Notes under the pieces: model-generated
The model's input: the letters and a program-made list of their open reading frames with translations, nothing else
Told to the model about the DNA's origin: nothing
Database searches by the model: none
Shown: positions 1 to 9,500 of the stretch, piece by piece
Layout of the letters: each line of letters starts with the position of its first letter
How positions within the stretch are numbered: position 1 is the stretch's first letter
Assembly (NCBI RefSeq): GCF_020400605.1
Contig: NZ_JAINRD010000014.1
Coordinates: forward strand, 150,809 to 214,808
DNA: 64,000 bases
Direction: 5' to 3'
Origin: Streptomyces aculeolatus
GTDB lineage: Bacteria > Actinomycetota > Actinomycetes > Streptomycetales > Streptomycetaceae
Made by a program: the position numbers and the translations under genes

Positions 1-347
1 CGGGTAGGTCCCCCGCTGGCTGCGGGGTTGCTCCCGCGTCTGAGCCGTTCAGCCTATGGGCCGGACGACTGGGACGCGCGACTCACGCCCCGCAGTCCAC
101 ACGGCCTGGCCTCTGCGGGCGAGGACGTGGGAAGCGTTCCGGTCGGCATGCGCAACGACGCCGCACGGCCGGCAAGCGAATCGGGCCTGGGAGGTGCTGT
201 TGCGGAGGAGTGGGCTGGGTCAACGAACACGAGTGGGACACCGGCCCGCCGCACCTTGTGGACGAGTAGGGGTGAAGAAACCGGGCCACGGCGGCGGTCG
301 ACGGGTCCTCGGTACGGTCCGACTGACAGGCGGGGGAACGGGGGGCG
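1..347. other. Intergenic stretch downstream of whiA, nothing recognised
   Basis: This stretch holds no open frame with convincing codon bias or family resemblance. I compared it by eye with tmRNA, RNase P RNA and SRP RNA core motifs on both strands and found none. There is also no strong hairpin directly after the whiA stop. Frames that enter it from the right are antisense shadows of whiA. In other Streptomyces the region after whiA leads towards gap, so it is probably a spacer. Confidence 0.4.
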
Positions 348-1325
348 TCAGCCCACCATCTCCTCCGTGAGGTTCGCCTCCGTGCCCGGGACGCCCAGGT
401 CGCCGGCCCGCTTGTCGGCCATCGCGAGCAGCCGGCGGATACGCCCCGCGACCGCGTCCTTCGTCAGCGGCGGGTCGGCGAGGGCGCCCAGCTCCTCCAG
501 CGACGCCTGCTTGTGCTCCATGCGCAGCCGGCCGGCCGCCGCCAGGTGCTCCGGCACCTCGTCGCCGAGGATCTCCAGCGCCCGCTGCACCCGCGCACCG
601 GCCGCGACCGCCGCGCGGGCGGAGCGGCGCAGGTTGGCGTCGTCGAAGTTGGCCAGCCGGTTGGCCGTGGCGCGCACCTCGCGGCGCATCCGCCGCTCCT
701 CCCAGGCGAGCACCGACTCGTGCGCGCCGAGCCGGGTGAGCAGGGCGCCGATGGCGTCCCCGTCCCGTACGACCACGCGGTCCACGCCGCGCACCTCGCG
801 GGCCTTGGCGGGGATGCTGAGCCGGCGGGCGGCGCCGACCAGGGCGAGGGCCGCCTCCGGTCCCGGGCAGGTGACCTCCAGCGAGGAGGAGCGGCCGGGC
901 TCGGTGAGCGAGCCGTGGGCGAGGAAGGCGCCGCGCCAGGCGGCCTCGGCGTCGCAGGTGGCGCCGGAGACGACCTGCGGGGGCAGCCCGCGGATGGGCC
1001 GGCCGCGGCCGTCGACCAGGCCCGTCTGCCGGGCCAGTTGCTCACCGCCGGCGACGACGCGGACCACGTACCGGCTGCTGCGGCGCAGCCCGCCGGGCGC
1101 CATGACGATCATCTCGGAGCCGTGGCCGAAGATCTCCAGGATGTCCTTCTTCAGCCGGCGCGCGGCGACCCCGGTGTCCAGCTCGGCCTCGATCACGATC
1201 CGGCCGCTGACGAGGTGCAGCCCGCCGGCGAACCGCAACGTGGAGGAGACCTCCGCCTTGCGGCAGCACGTCCGGGTCACGGGGAGCCGCGAGATCTCGT
1301 CCTTCACCGCTGCCGTCATCGCCAT
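348..1325 (-). CDS. whiA: Sporulation transcription factor WhiA
   Basis: This is WhiA, a DNA-binding regulator needed for septation of aerial hyphae, which works with WhiB on a shared regulon. The 325-residue length matches the family. The N-terminal two thirds has the LAGLIDADG-homing-endonuclease-like fold without catalytic acids. The C-terminus (about residues 225-307, ending ALADPPLTKDAVAGRIRRLL) is the helix-turn-helix. It is the last gene of the uvrC-rapZ-yvcK-whiA block. The frame opens ATGGCGATGA: the first ATG (1325) has GGAAGG eight bases upstream and is used here. The second ATG (1319) overlaps the yvcK stop as ATGA, which suggests translational coupling, so a two-residue-shorter start is possible. 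Confidence 0.97.
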   Translation of the reverse strand: MAMTAAVKDEISRLPVTRTCCRKAEVSSTLRFAGGLHLVSGRIVIEAELDTGVAARRLKKDILEIFGHGSEMIVMAPGGLRRSSRYVVRVVAGGEQLARQTGLVDGRGRPIRGLPPQVVSGATCDAEAAWRGAFLAHGSLTEPGRSSSLEVTCPGPEAALALVGAARRLSIPAKAREVRGVDRVVVRDGDAIGALLTRLGAHESVLAWEERRMRREVRATANRLANFDDANLRRSARAAVAAGARVQRALEILGDEVPEHLAAAGRLRMEHKQASLEELGALADPPLTKDAVAGRIRRLLAMADKRAGDLGVPGTEANLTEEMVG

Positions 1326-2350
1326 GGCCCGATCCTTCCATGCATCCGAAAAATACGGTCGTACGCGGCGGCCAGCAGCTCCGGATCGTGCCGGGGAGTC
1401 CCGTCGGTCCGCGCCACCGGCGCCAGCTCGACCGAGCCCTCAAGCTCTTTCGCAGCCTCGCGCAACCCGTCGCGCTCTGCCGCACCGGGCACTGCATCCT
1501 TGTCGGCCAGCACCACGTCGAGGGCGAGTTTAGGGGCGTGTCGTCGCAAAACCTCCAAATGACGCCGCGGGGAAAATCCGTCCGTTTCCCCGGGCTGCGG
1601 GGCGAGGTTGAGGGAGAGGACCTTGCGGGCCTTGGTCTCCACCAGGGCCTCGCGCAGGTCGGGCACCAGCAGGTGCGGGATGACGGAGGAGAACCAGGAG
1701 CCCGGGCCGAGCACCACCCAGTCCGCCTCCCGGACGGCCTCGACGGCGGCGGGGACGGCCGGCGGGTCGGCGGGCACCAGGTGGACCTGCTGCACCTCGC
1801 CGGGGGTGAGGGCCACGGTGGCCTGGCCGGCCACGGTGGTGACCTCCTCGGGCAGCTCCGGCGTGTGGCCGCGTACGTCGGCGCGCAGCTCCAGCGGCAC
1901 CGCGGACATGGGCAGCACGCGGCCGTGCGCGCCCAGGAGCGTACCCACCAGGTCGAGGGCCGCGACATGGTCGCCGAGCTGCTCCCAGAGCGCGACGATC
2001 AGCAGATTGCCGACGGCGTGGTCGTGCAGCTCGCCCTGGCTGGTGAAGCGGTGCTGGATGACGCGGGACCAGGTCTGGCCCCAGTCGTCGTCGCCGCAGA
2101 GCGCCGCGAGCGCCTTGCGCAGGTCGCCCGGCGGCAGCACGCCCAGCTCGGCGCGGAGCCGCCCGGACGAGCCGCCGTCGTCGGCGACCGTGACGACGGC
2201 GGTGAGATCGCCGGTGATCCGGCGCAGCGCGGCGAGGGAGGCCGACAGGCCCATCCCCCCGCCGAGCGCGACCACCTTCGGCTGCGAACCGGGCCTGCGG
2301 GCGCCCCGGCGGCGCAGCCGGAGGTTCCGGCCGCCGGCGATCCGGCTCAC
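1316..2350 (-). CDS. yvcK: YvcK/CofD-like gluconeogenesis factor
   Basis: This 344-residue protein belongs to the YvcK (YbhK) branch of the CofD-like superfamily. Family members bind UDP-sugars and affect growth on gluconeogenic carbon and cell-wall synthesis; they do not do CofD chemistry. The glycine-rich ligand loop VALGGGMGLSAS lies at about residues 27-38 and is followed by VTVADDGGSSGRLR, a family signature. The chosen GTG start at 2350 overlaps the rapZ stop in a GTGA junction, as expected for a coupled operon. Starting earlier in this frame would run far into rapZ antisense composition. The 3' end overlaps whiA. Confidence 0.94.
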   Translation of the reverse strand: MSRIAGGRNLRLRRRGARRPGSQPKVVALGGGMGLSASLAALRRITGDLTAVVTVADDGGSSGRLRAELGVLPPGDLRKALAALCGDDDWGQTWSRVIQHRFTSQGELHDHAVGNLLIVALWEQLGDHVAALDLVGTLLGAHGRVLPMSAVPLELRADVRGHTPELPEEVTTVAGQATVALTPGEVQQVHLVPADPPAVPAAVEAVREADWVVLGPGSWFSSVIPHLLVPDLREALVETKARKVLSLNLAPQPGETDGFSPRRHLEVLRRHAPKLALDVVLADKDAVPGAAERDGLREAAKELEGSVELAPVARTDGTPRHDPELLAAAYDRIFRMHGRIGPWR

Positions 2351-3303
2351 TCGCGCCCCATGTCCCGGTGGACGACGACGGTCTCGATGCCGTCCGAGGC
2401 GAGCCGGCGGGCCAGCCGCTCGGACATCGCGACGGAGCGGTGCTTGCCGCCGGTGCAGCCGACGGCGATGGTCACGTACCGCTTGCCCTCGCGCCGGTAA
2501 CCCTCGGTGACCAGATGCATCAGCTCCGCGTAGCCGTTGAGGAACTCCTTGGCGCCGGGCTGGTTGAACACGTACTGCGCGACGTCCTCGTTCAGCCCCG
2601 TGAACTGGCGCAGCTCGGGGACCCAGTGCGGGTTCGGCAGGAAGCGGCAGTCCACCACCAGGTCGGCGTCCACGGGCAGGCCGTACTTGTAGCCGAAGGA
2701 CATCACCGTGGCGCGCAGCTCCGGCTCCTCGCCGCCGGCGAACTGGGCGTCCATCTTCGCGCGCAGCTCGTGCACGTTCAGGCTGGAGGTGTCGATCACC
2801 AGGTCGGCGTCGCCGCGCAGCTCGCGCAGCAGGTCGCGCTCGGCGGCGATGCCGTCGAGGATCGTGCCGTCGCCCTGCAGCGGGTGCGGGCGGCGTACCG
2901 ACTCGAAGCGGGCCACCAGCGAGTTGTCCGACGCCTCCAGGAAGACGATGCGCCGGGGGACCTGCTTCTCCTTCAGGTCGGCCAGGGACTCCTTCAGATT
3001 GTCGAAGAAGCGCCGGCCGCGGACGTCCACGACGACCGCGATCCGCGCCACGTTCCCCTGCGAGCGGGCACCCAGCTCCACCATGGTGGGGATGAGGGCG
3101 GGCGGCAGGTTGTCCACGACGAACCAGCCGAGGTCCTCCAGGCACTTCGCGGCAGTGCTCCGGCCGGCGCCCGACATCCCGGAGATGATCACCAGCTCCG
3201 GGATGCCCGCCTGCGCGGAGTCACCCGTCTCGCCCGGCCCGGAGGCCAGGTCACCCGTGGTCACGGCGGTCTCGTCCGTCTCGTCTGTCCCGTTGTCGTT
3301 CAT
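2347..3303 (-). CDS. rapZ: RapZ/YvcJ family nucleotide-binding protein
   Basis: RapZ-family P-loop protein of 318 residues. The Walker A region is GMSGAGRS at residues 42-49, with Arg where most P-loop proteins have Lys; I recall the same substitution in other Streptomyces orthologues. The C-terminal domain keeps GCTGGKHRSV, the conserved phosphate-binding segment of RapZ. The first 33 residues are a Thr/Asp/Glu-rich, probably disordered leader. In E. coli RapZ is an RNA-binding adaptor for RNase E; in Gram-positives YvcJ hydrolyses nucleotides and the RNA role is unproven. It sits 18 bases after uvrC and overlaps yvcK by four bases. Confidence 0.95.
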   Translation of the reverse strand: MNDNGTDETDETAVTTGDLASGPGETGDSAQAGIPELVIISGMSGAGRSTAAKCLEDLGWFVVDNLPPALIPTMVELGARSQGNVARIAVVVDVRGRRFFDNLKESLADLKEKQVPRRIVFLEASDNSLVARFESVRRPHPLQGDGTILDGIAAERDLLRELRGDADLVIDTSSLNVHELRAKMDAQFAGGEEPELRATVMSFGYKYGLPVDADLVVDCRFLPNPHWVPELRQFTGLNEDVAQYVFNQPGAKEFLNGYAELMHLVTEGYRREGKRYVTIAVGCTGGKHRSVAMSERLARRLASDGIETVVVHRDMGRE

Positions 3304-3321
3304 CGCTCTGTCCCCCGGTCC

Positions 3322-5397
3322 TCACTCGTCCATGATCTCTCCGGTGGCCGTATTCACCGCCGGCGCGGCCGGTGCCGCCTGCGCAAGGGTCGCGGCGATG
3401 TTTTCGGCCGTCTTGCGGCCGATGCCGGGAACCTCACAGATTTGATCAATAGTCGCAGCTCTGAGCCGTTTCACCGAACCGAAGTGCTTCAGCAGGGCCC
3501 GGCGGCGGCTCTCCCCCAGGCCCGGCACGTCGTCCAGCGGTCCGGCCTTCATGCTCTTGGCCCGCTTCTTGCGCTGGTAGGCGATGGCGAAGCGGTGGGC
3601 CTCGTCCCGTACGCGCTGCAGCATGTACAGGCCCTCGCTGCTGCGCGGCAGGATCACGGGGTCGTCGCTGTCGGGCAGCCAGACCTCTTCGAGGCGCTTG
3701 GCCAGGCCCACGACGGCCACGTCGTCCACGCCCAGCTCGCGCAGGGCCCGCTTGGCGGCGGCGACCTGCGGCTGCCCGCCGTCGACGACCACGAGCTGGG
3801 GCGGGTACGCGAACTTCTTGGGCCGCCCGGTGTCCGGGTCCCGCCCTGCCGGTCCGCCGGCGCCGGCGTCCGCGCCCGTCCCGGTGTCCGCGTCGGTGTC
3901 CGCGTGCACGTCCAGGTCCACGACCGTGTCCGGGTGCGCGGCCCGGCCGCGCTCCGCGGCGGCCTCGGCCTCGGGATCGCCCCACTCCCCCGTCTTCTGC
4001 TTCTCCTGCACGTATCGCCGGAACCTGCGGGTGACCACCTCGTGCATCGCGCGCACGTCGTCCTGGCCGGTGAAGCCCTTGATCTCGAAGCGGCGGTACT
4101 CGCTCTTGCGGGCGAGGCCGTCCTCGAAGACGACCATGGAGCCGACGACGTCGTCGCCCTGGAGGTGGGAGATGTCGTAGCACTCGATGCGCAGCGGCGC
4201 CGAGTCCAGCTCCAGCGCCTCGGCGATCTCCTCCAGCGCCCGGGAGCGGGTGGTCAGGTCGGAGGCGCGCTTCGTCTTGTGCAGGGCGAGGGCCTGCTGC
4301 GCGTTCCGCGCGACCGTGGCGAGCAGGTCCTTCTTGTCGCCGCGCTGCGGCACCCGCAGGTCCACCCGGGCCCCGCGGCGCTCGGTCAGCCACTCCCGTA
4401 CCGGCCCGGCCGGCTGCGGCAGCGCCGGGACCAGCACCTCGCGCGGGATGCCTTCGGCCTGCTCGTCGCCGTAGAGCTGCTGGAGCGCGTGCTCCACCAG
4501 GCCGGCGGTGTCCACGGCCTCCACCCGGTCGGTGACCCAGCCCCGCTGGCCGCGGACCCGGCCGCCGCGGACGTGGAAGATCTGCACCGCCGCCTCCAGC
4601 TCGTCCTCGGCCAGGGCGACGAGGTCGGCGTCGGTGGCGTCGGCGAGGACGACCGCGTTCTTCTCCATGGCGCTCTTCAGCGCCCCTATGTCGTCCCGCA
4701 GCCGCGCGGCCTTCTCGTACTCCATCTCCTCCGCGGCCTCGTGCATCTGCCGCTCCAGCCGCTTCAGGTACGTCCCCGTGCGGCCCGCCATGAAGTCGCA
4801 GAACTCCTCGGCCAGCTCCCGGTGCTCCGCGGCCGTGACCCGGCCGACGCAGGGCGCGGAGCACTTGCCGATGTACCCCAGCAGACAGGGGCGGCCGATC
4901 TGCGCGCTGCGCTTGAACACCCCGGCGGAGCAGGTCCGCACGGGAAACGCACGCAGCATCAGGTCGACGGTCTCGCGGATGGCCCAGGCGTGCGCGTACG
5001 GCCCGAAGTAGCGCACGCCCTTGCGCTTGGGCCCGCGCATGACCTGCACCCGCGGGAACTCCTCGTTGAGCGTCACGGCGAGGGACGGATAGCTCTTGTC
5101 GTCCCGGTACTTGACGTTGAACCGGGGGTCGTACTCCTTGATCCAGGTGTACTCCAGCTGGAGCGCCTCGACCTCCGTGGCCACCACGGTCCACTCCACC
5201 GACGCGGCGGTGGTGACCATCGTGGCCGTGCGCTGGTGCAGCCCGGCGAGATCCTGGAAGTACGACGAGAGCCGCTGCCGCAGGCTCTTCGCCTTGCCCA
5301 CGTAGATGACCCGGCCGTGCTCGTCCCGGAACCTGTAGACCCCCGGAGAGTCGGGAATCTGCCCGGGCTTGGGACGGTAACTGGACGGATCGGCCAT
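3322..5397 (-). CDS. uvrC: Excinuclease ABC subunit C
   Basis: UvrC is the dual-incision nuclease of bacterial nucleotide excision repair. Of 691 residues, about 14-93 form the GIY-YIG 3'-incision domain (GVYRFRDEHGRVIYVGKAKSL). A UVR UvrB-binding helix pair follows near 205-240. The RNase-H-like 5'-incision domain carries CYDISHLQG and VVVDGGQPQ. Paired helix-hairpin-helix motifs end the protein (VPGLGESRRRALLKHFGS, VPGIGRKTAENIA). Between the DISH and DGG motifs is an Asp/Thr/Ala/Gly-rich insertion at about residues 465-520. The ATG at 5397 is preceded by AGGGTGGGG and begins MADPSSYRPKPGQIPDSPGVY, the usual family start. It heads the operon with rapZ, yvcK and whiA. Confidence 0.96.
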   Translation of the reverse strand: MADPSSYRPKPGQIPDSPGVYRFRDEHGRVIYVGKAKSLRQRLSSYFQDLAGLHQRTATMVTTAASVEWTVVATEVEALQLEYTWIKEYDPRFNVKYRDDKSYPSLAVTLNEEFPRVQVMRGPKRKGVRYFGPYAHAWAIRETVDLMLRAFPVRTCSAGVFKRSAQIGRPCLLGYIGKCSAPCVGRVTAAEHRELAEEFCDFMAGRTGTYLKRLERQMHEAAEEMEYEKAARLRDDIGALKSAMEKNAVVLADATDADLVALAEDELEAAVQIFHVRGGRVRGQRGWVTDRVEAVDTAGLVEHALQQLYGDEQAEGIPREVLVPALPQPAGPVREWLTERRGARVDLRVPQRGDKKDLLATVARNAQQALALHKTKRASDLTTRSRALEEIAEALELDSAPLRIECYDISHLQGDDVVGSMVVFEDGLARKSEYRRFEIKGFTGQDDVRAMHEVVTRRFRRYVQEKQKTGEWGDPEAEAAAERGRAAHPDTVVDLDVHADTDADTGTGADAGAGGPAGRDPDTGRPKKFAYPPQLVVVDGGQPQVAAAKRALRELGVDDVAVVGLAKRLEEVWLPDSDDPVILPRSSEGLYMLQRVRDEAHRFAIAYQRKKRAKSMKAGPLDDVPGLGESRRRALLKHFGSVKRLRAATIDQICEVPGIGRKTAENIAATLAQAAPAAPAVNTATGEIMDE

Positions 5398-5550
5398 GGT
5401 CCCCACCCTACTGTCGCCCACTGACGCCGGACCGCTTGTCCACAGCCGTGTACCGAGCCCGCGACAGTCCGGTGACCGTATGGTCGCCGGGGCGTGCCCG
5501 TGTTGCCTTCCGGGGACCTGTGGACAGCGGTCGGACCGTACGCTGGGCAC

Positions 5551-6495
5551 ATGATCGTGGTTGGCGGAGAGGCTCTGATCGATCTCGTACCGGCCGGGGG
5601 CGGAGGCGTACTGCCCGCGCTGCAGCCCGTGCGCGGTGGCGGGCCGTACAACACCGCGGTGGCGCTGGGCCGGCTCGGGGCCCCCGTGGCGTTCGCCTCG
5701 CGGGTGTCGACCGACGCCTTCGGGGCGGCGCTGATGGCGGGGCTGGAGGCGGCGGGGGTCGACACCGGCCTCGTGCAGCGGGGGGCGGAGCCCACGACGC
5801 TCGCCGTCGCCGACGTCAGCCCGGACGGGTCCGCGGGCTTCCGCTTCTACGCCGAGGGCACGGCCGACCGGCTGTTCCGGGCGCCGGACGCGCTGCCCGC
5901 CGGGGTCCGGGCGCTGGCGGTGGGGACGTGCTCGCTGGTGCTGGAGCCGGGGGCGACCGCGTACGAGACGCTGCTGAAGCGGGCCGCCGCGGACGGGTTG
6001 TTCACGCTCCTCGACCCGAACATCCGGGCCGGGCTCATCACCGACGCCGACGCCTACCGCGCCCGCTTCCGCTCCTGGCTGCCGCACGTGGCGCTGCTCA
6101 AGCTGTCGGTGGAGGACGCGCAGTGGCTCGCCGGCGGGCGGCCGTGGGCCGAGGCGCTGCCGGAGTGGCTCGCGGCGGGGCCGCGGGCGGCAGTGCTGAC
6201 CCGCGGCGGCGAAGGGCTGACGGCGGTGCTCGCGCAGGGCCTTCAGCGGTACGACGTGCCGGCGCCGCCGGTCCGCGTCGTGGACACGATCGGCGCGGGC
6301 GACACCGTCAACGCTGCGCTGCTGCACTGGTTCGACGCCCACGACGCCCTGGCGCCCGGCGCCCTCGCCGGCCTCGACCCCGCCGGCTGGCGCGCGGCCC
6401 TCGGCCACGCCGCCCGCGCGGCAGCGATCACCTGCTCCCGCGCGGGCGCCGAGCCGCCGTACGCGGCGGAGCTGGCGGAGTTCACGGACGACTGA
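5551..6495 (+). CDS. PfkB-family carbohydrate kinase (fructokinase-like)
   Basis: Ribokinase/PfkB-fold sugar kinase of 314 residues. The N-terminal substrate-binding signature is GGGPYNTAVALGRLGAPVAF. The C-terminal ATP/anion-hole motif DTIGAGD lies at about residues 245-251, with the catalytic Asp last. Sequence style is closest to fructokinase/2-keto-3-deoxygluconate kinase types, but the sugar cannot be set from sequence. I used the ATG at 5551 (MIVVGGEALIDLVP) because the family core starts there; an upstream in-frame start would add an uncharged leader without family similarity. It is divergent from uvrC and converges on the glycosidase gene across a terminator hairpin. Confidence 0.88.
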   Translation: MIVVGGEALIDLVPAGGGGVLPALQPVRGGGPYNTAVALGRLGAPVAFASRVSTDAFGAALMAGLEAAGVDTGLVQRGAEPTTLAVADVSPDGSAGFRFYAEGTADRLFRAPDALPAGVRALAVGTCSLVLEPGATAYETLLKRAAADGLFTLLDPNIRAGLITDADAYRARFRSWLPHVALLKLSVEDAQWLAGGRPWAEALPEWLAAGPRAAVLTRGGEGLTAVLAQGLQRYDVPAPPVRVVDTIGAGDTVNAALLHWFDAHDALAPGALAGLDPAGWRAALGHAARAAAITCSRAGAEPPYAAELAEFTDD

Positions 6496-6511
6496 CCCGC
6501 GGCGGCACGGC

Positions 6512-6533
6512 CGCGGGGCCGGAGAGCCCCGCG
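6512..6533. terminator. Hairpin terminator between convergent genes
   Basis: CGCGGGGC (6512-6519) pairs perfectly with GCCCCGCG (6526-6533) around a six-base loop. It lies 16 bases past the kinase stop and 26 bases before the end of the convergent glycosidase gene, so it can serve both. There is no U-tract, which is usual for actinobacterial terminators. Confidence 0.55.
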
Positions 6534-6559
6534 ACCGACCGCCCCGCTGCCGGGTGCCG

Positions 6560-9500
6560 TCAGCGGGTGACCGTGATCCGGTCCCCCCCGGTGACGCCGT
6601 TGACCGTCGCCGTCAGGGTGACCGTCCCGGGGCGCAGCCCCGTCACCTCGCCGGTGGCCGGGTCGTACGCCGCGATGTCACCCCGGTCCGCCGAGCGCGG
6701 CGGCCCGATGTGCAGCCGGTCCGTACCGGACCAGTCCGCGCTGACCGGCCACGCCACCGGCACCTGCCGCGCGCCCTGCGCGAGGGACGCCGTCGCCGCC
6801 GCCGAGCGGCCCACGCGGACCTCCTCGGGCGCGGCCACGGCCAGCGTGTCCACGTGCGGCCGGGTCTGCACGGAGACCCAGTCGGGCAGCCCGCGGTGGG
6901 GCGCGTTCCGCGCCTGCTGCTGCTCGCCGCGCGACACCTCGTCGACGCCGATCAGCGACCAGCCGGAGAACCCGCCCTCGCCGGGCGGGGTGGCCGGGGC
7001 CTTCCCGGAGTTGCCGTTGATCAGGTACGGCACCCCGTCGACGTGCTCGGCGTGGAACGTGCCGACGTGCCCGCCGACGAACGCCGCGCCCTTGCCCGTA
7101 CGCGCCCGGAAGTCCGCCAGCCAGTCCTCCAGCACCCGCGCCTCCTTGCGGTCGCTGAGCTGGCTGGCGCGCTGCGCGGTCGGGTCCCGCGGCGGGACGT
7201 GCTGGACGACGGTCACCGAGTCCACCGACGGGTCCTTCGCCGCCGCCTCCAACTGCCGCTTGACCTCGGCGATCTGCGCGTAGCCGCCGCCGCGGAGCGT
7301 CAGCGAGGAGGTGTCGAGGGTCAGGAAGCGGGTGCCCTTGTGGTCGAACGTCCGCTGCGCGGGTCCGAACTCGGCGACGAAGTTGGCGACGGAGCCGCCC
7401 ATCACCTCGTGGTTGCCCGGCACGTAGTACCAGGGCACGGCGTCGCCCAGCTCCTCCTCCAGTATCCCGCGGGCGAGCGTCAGGTCCTCGGGCGAACCCT
7501 CGTCGACCAGGTCGCCGTTGACGATGAGGAAGTCCGGCCGGGCCGCCCTGATCTCCTGGAGGGTGCGCCGGGTCTGCCGGACTATCGGGCTGTCCGGCTC
7601 ACGGGCGACGAACTGCGCGTCGGACATCACCGCGTACTGCCAGTCCCGGTCCGCCGTCTCGCCGCCGGAGTCGATCAGCGGGTCGCGGTGGGCGGGCGTG
7701 CGCGGCAGGTCGACCCCGGGCGGGCTCTGCGCGGTCAGGCCGTCTATGACGACCTCGCTGCTGTACTGGCTGGTGGGCTTGGCCTCCGCGAGGTAGAAGC
7801 GGAAGACGGACAGGGGGTACTGCGTGCCCTCCGGGACCTGGAAGACGACCTGCTTCCAGCCCTGCCAGGTGACGTAGTCGCCGCGGAGCACGAGGTCGGC
7901 GCCCGCGCCGTCCTTGAGCTGCAGCGACGGCCAGGCGCCCTTGCCGTCGCCCTTGATCCACAGCCCGAAGCTCAGCGGCTGGCCGGGGATGGCGATGCGC
8001 TGCGGTGGCGTGACGTACGCGGCGCGGGTGGCGGTGGACTGGGAGAAGTCGTACGTGATCTTCATCCCGGCGCCCGTGTGGCCCTCGGGTTCCGGGGCCA
8101 GCGAGCCGGTGGCTCGGGCCGTGGAGAAGGTCCAGTCGGCGGCGTTCTCGAAGTCCGCCAGCTCCGTCTCGGTGAGCCCGACGGTGAGCGCGACGTGCGT
8201 GGTCCTGCCCTGCACGGTCGCCTTGAGCACGCCGGAGGCCGTCGGTTCGGTGGTGCGGGCGCGTACGGTGAAGCCGCCGCTGCGCGCGTCCGGGGCGATG
8301 TCGAAGAGCGCGCGGTCGTAGTCGAGGCGTACGTCCGCGGGGTCGACGGGTGCGCTGGTGCCGTGGGCGTCGCGGCCGACGATGCCGAAGGCGGCCTCGT
8401 CCGCCGGGTCGGCGAGGCCGACGCGCTCGCTGGTGGGCGTGATCTGCTCCAGCCGGTCCAGGACGGTCAGTTCGACGCTCCCGGACGCGCCGCCGCGCCG
8501 GGCGGTGACCTCCGCGGTGCCGCCGCGGCGGGCCGTGAACGTACCGTCGCCGTCGACGCCGCCGATGTCGCCCCGGTTGCTGGACCACGACGGGCGGCCG
8601 GGCGCGGGGCCGTACGTCTCGTCGTAGCCGGCGGCGTCGAGGTCGCGGGTCAGGCCCGGGAAGACGCGGTCGGGGTGGCCGCCGGGCACCGGGTCGACGC
8701 CGGGCGCGAGCTTCGGGTCGGCGGCGGTGGTGACGCGGAAGTCCTTGAGCTTGCCGCTGCCGCCGGGGGCGGTGAACGCCAGGCCGTTGGGGACCTCCCG
8801 CTCCTCGCCGTCGGACGGCGAGTTCTCCACGAACCGCTCGTCGGAGCCGGGGGCGCGGGCCACGAGGGTGGAGGAGCCGCCGCCGTCGAGGTTCAGCGCG
8901 TCGTACGCGCCGAGGGCGTCCATCATCCTGGCCAGCTGCGTGAGCGTGACGCCGCCGGCGTCCGCCTGGCGGCCGTCGACGGTCAGCACGTGCATGGTGC
9001 CGCCGTCCTTGGAGAAGCCGACCGCGGTGCGGGGGGCGGCGGTGTTGTTGGGCTTGCCCTCCCAGTCCTGCGGGACGCCGTCCTCGACGAGGACGCCGCG
9101 CCCGCCGACGGCGGTACGGGGCACGGGGCCGCCGTCGCCGGTGCGGACGTCGTACTCCACCTGCACCGCGTCGCCCTGTGAGAGCTGGGCGAGGATCTTG
9201 GCGCCGGTGTCGCGGCCGACGAGCACCGTGGTGCCTTCGGCTATCGCGCCCTTCCCGGGCCCCGCGGTCACCTCGGCGACCTTGCCGTCCCGCACGGCGA
9301 CCTCGGTGACCTCGGTGGCGCCGTCGACCGTCAGGGCGCGGTCGGCCTCGCCCCACCGGGCGTTGTACGCGCCGATGCCGTCCGCGGGGACGTTGGCGGC
9401 GTTGTGGCCGCCGAGGGGGTGCGTGCCGTCGGGGAGGGTGAGGGTGCCGTCGAAGTACAGGTCGAGCACGCGGCCCGCCTGGTCGGGGCCGACACCGACC

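Noticed and set aside
1..347. A structured RNA such as tmRNA, RNase P RNA or SRP RNA
   Set aside because: No conserved core motif of these RNAs was found on either strand. A covariance-model search would be needed to exclude less-known RNAs.
2368..5424. A 1018-codon open frame on the plus strand across rapZ and uvrC
   Set aside because: It is antisense to two well-recognised genes. Its Val/Ala/Gly/Arg/His-rich product matches no family and arises from high-GC wobble composition. The same applies to similar long frames at 6554-9181 and 9705-13286.
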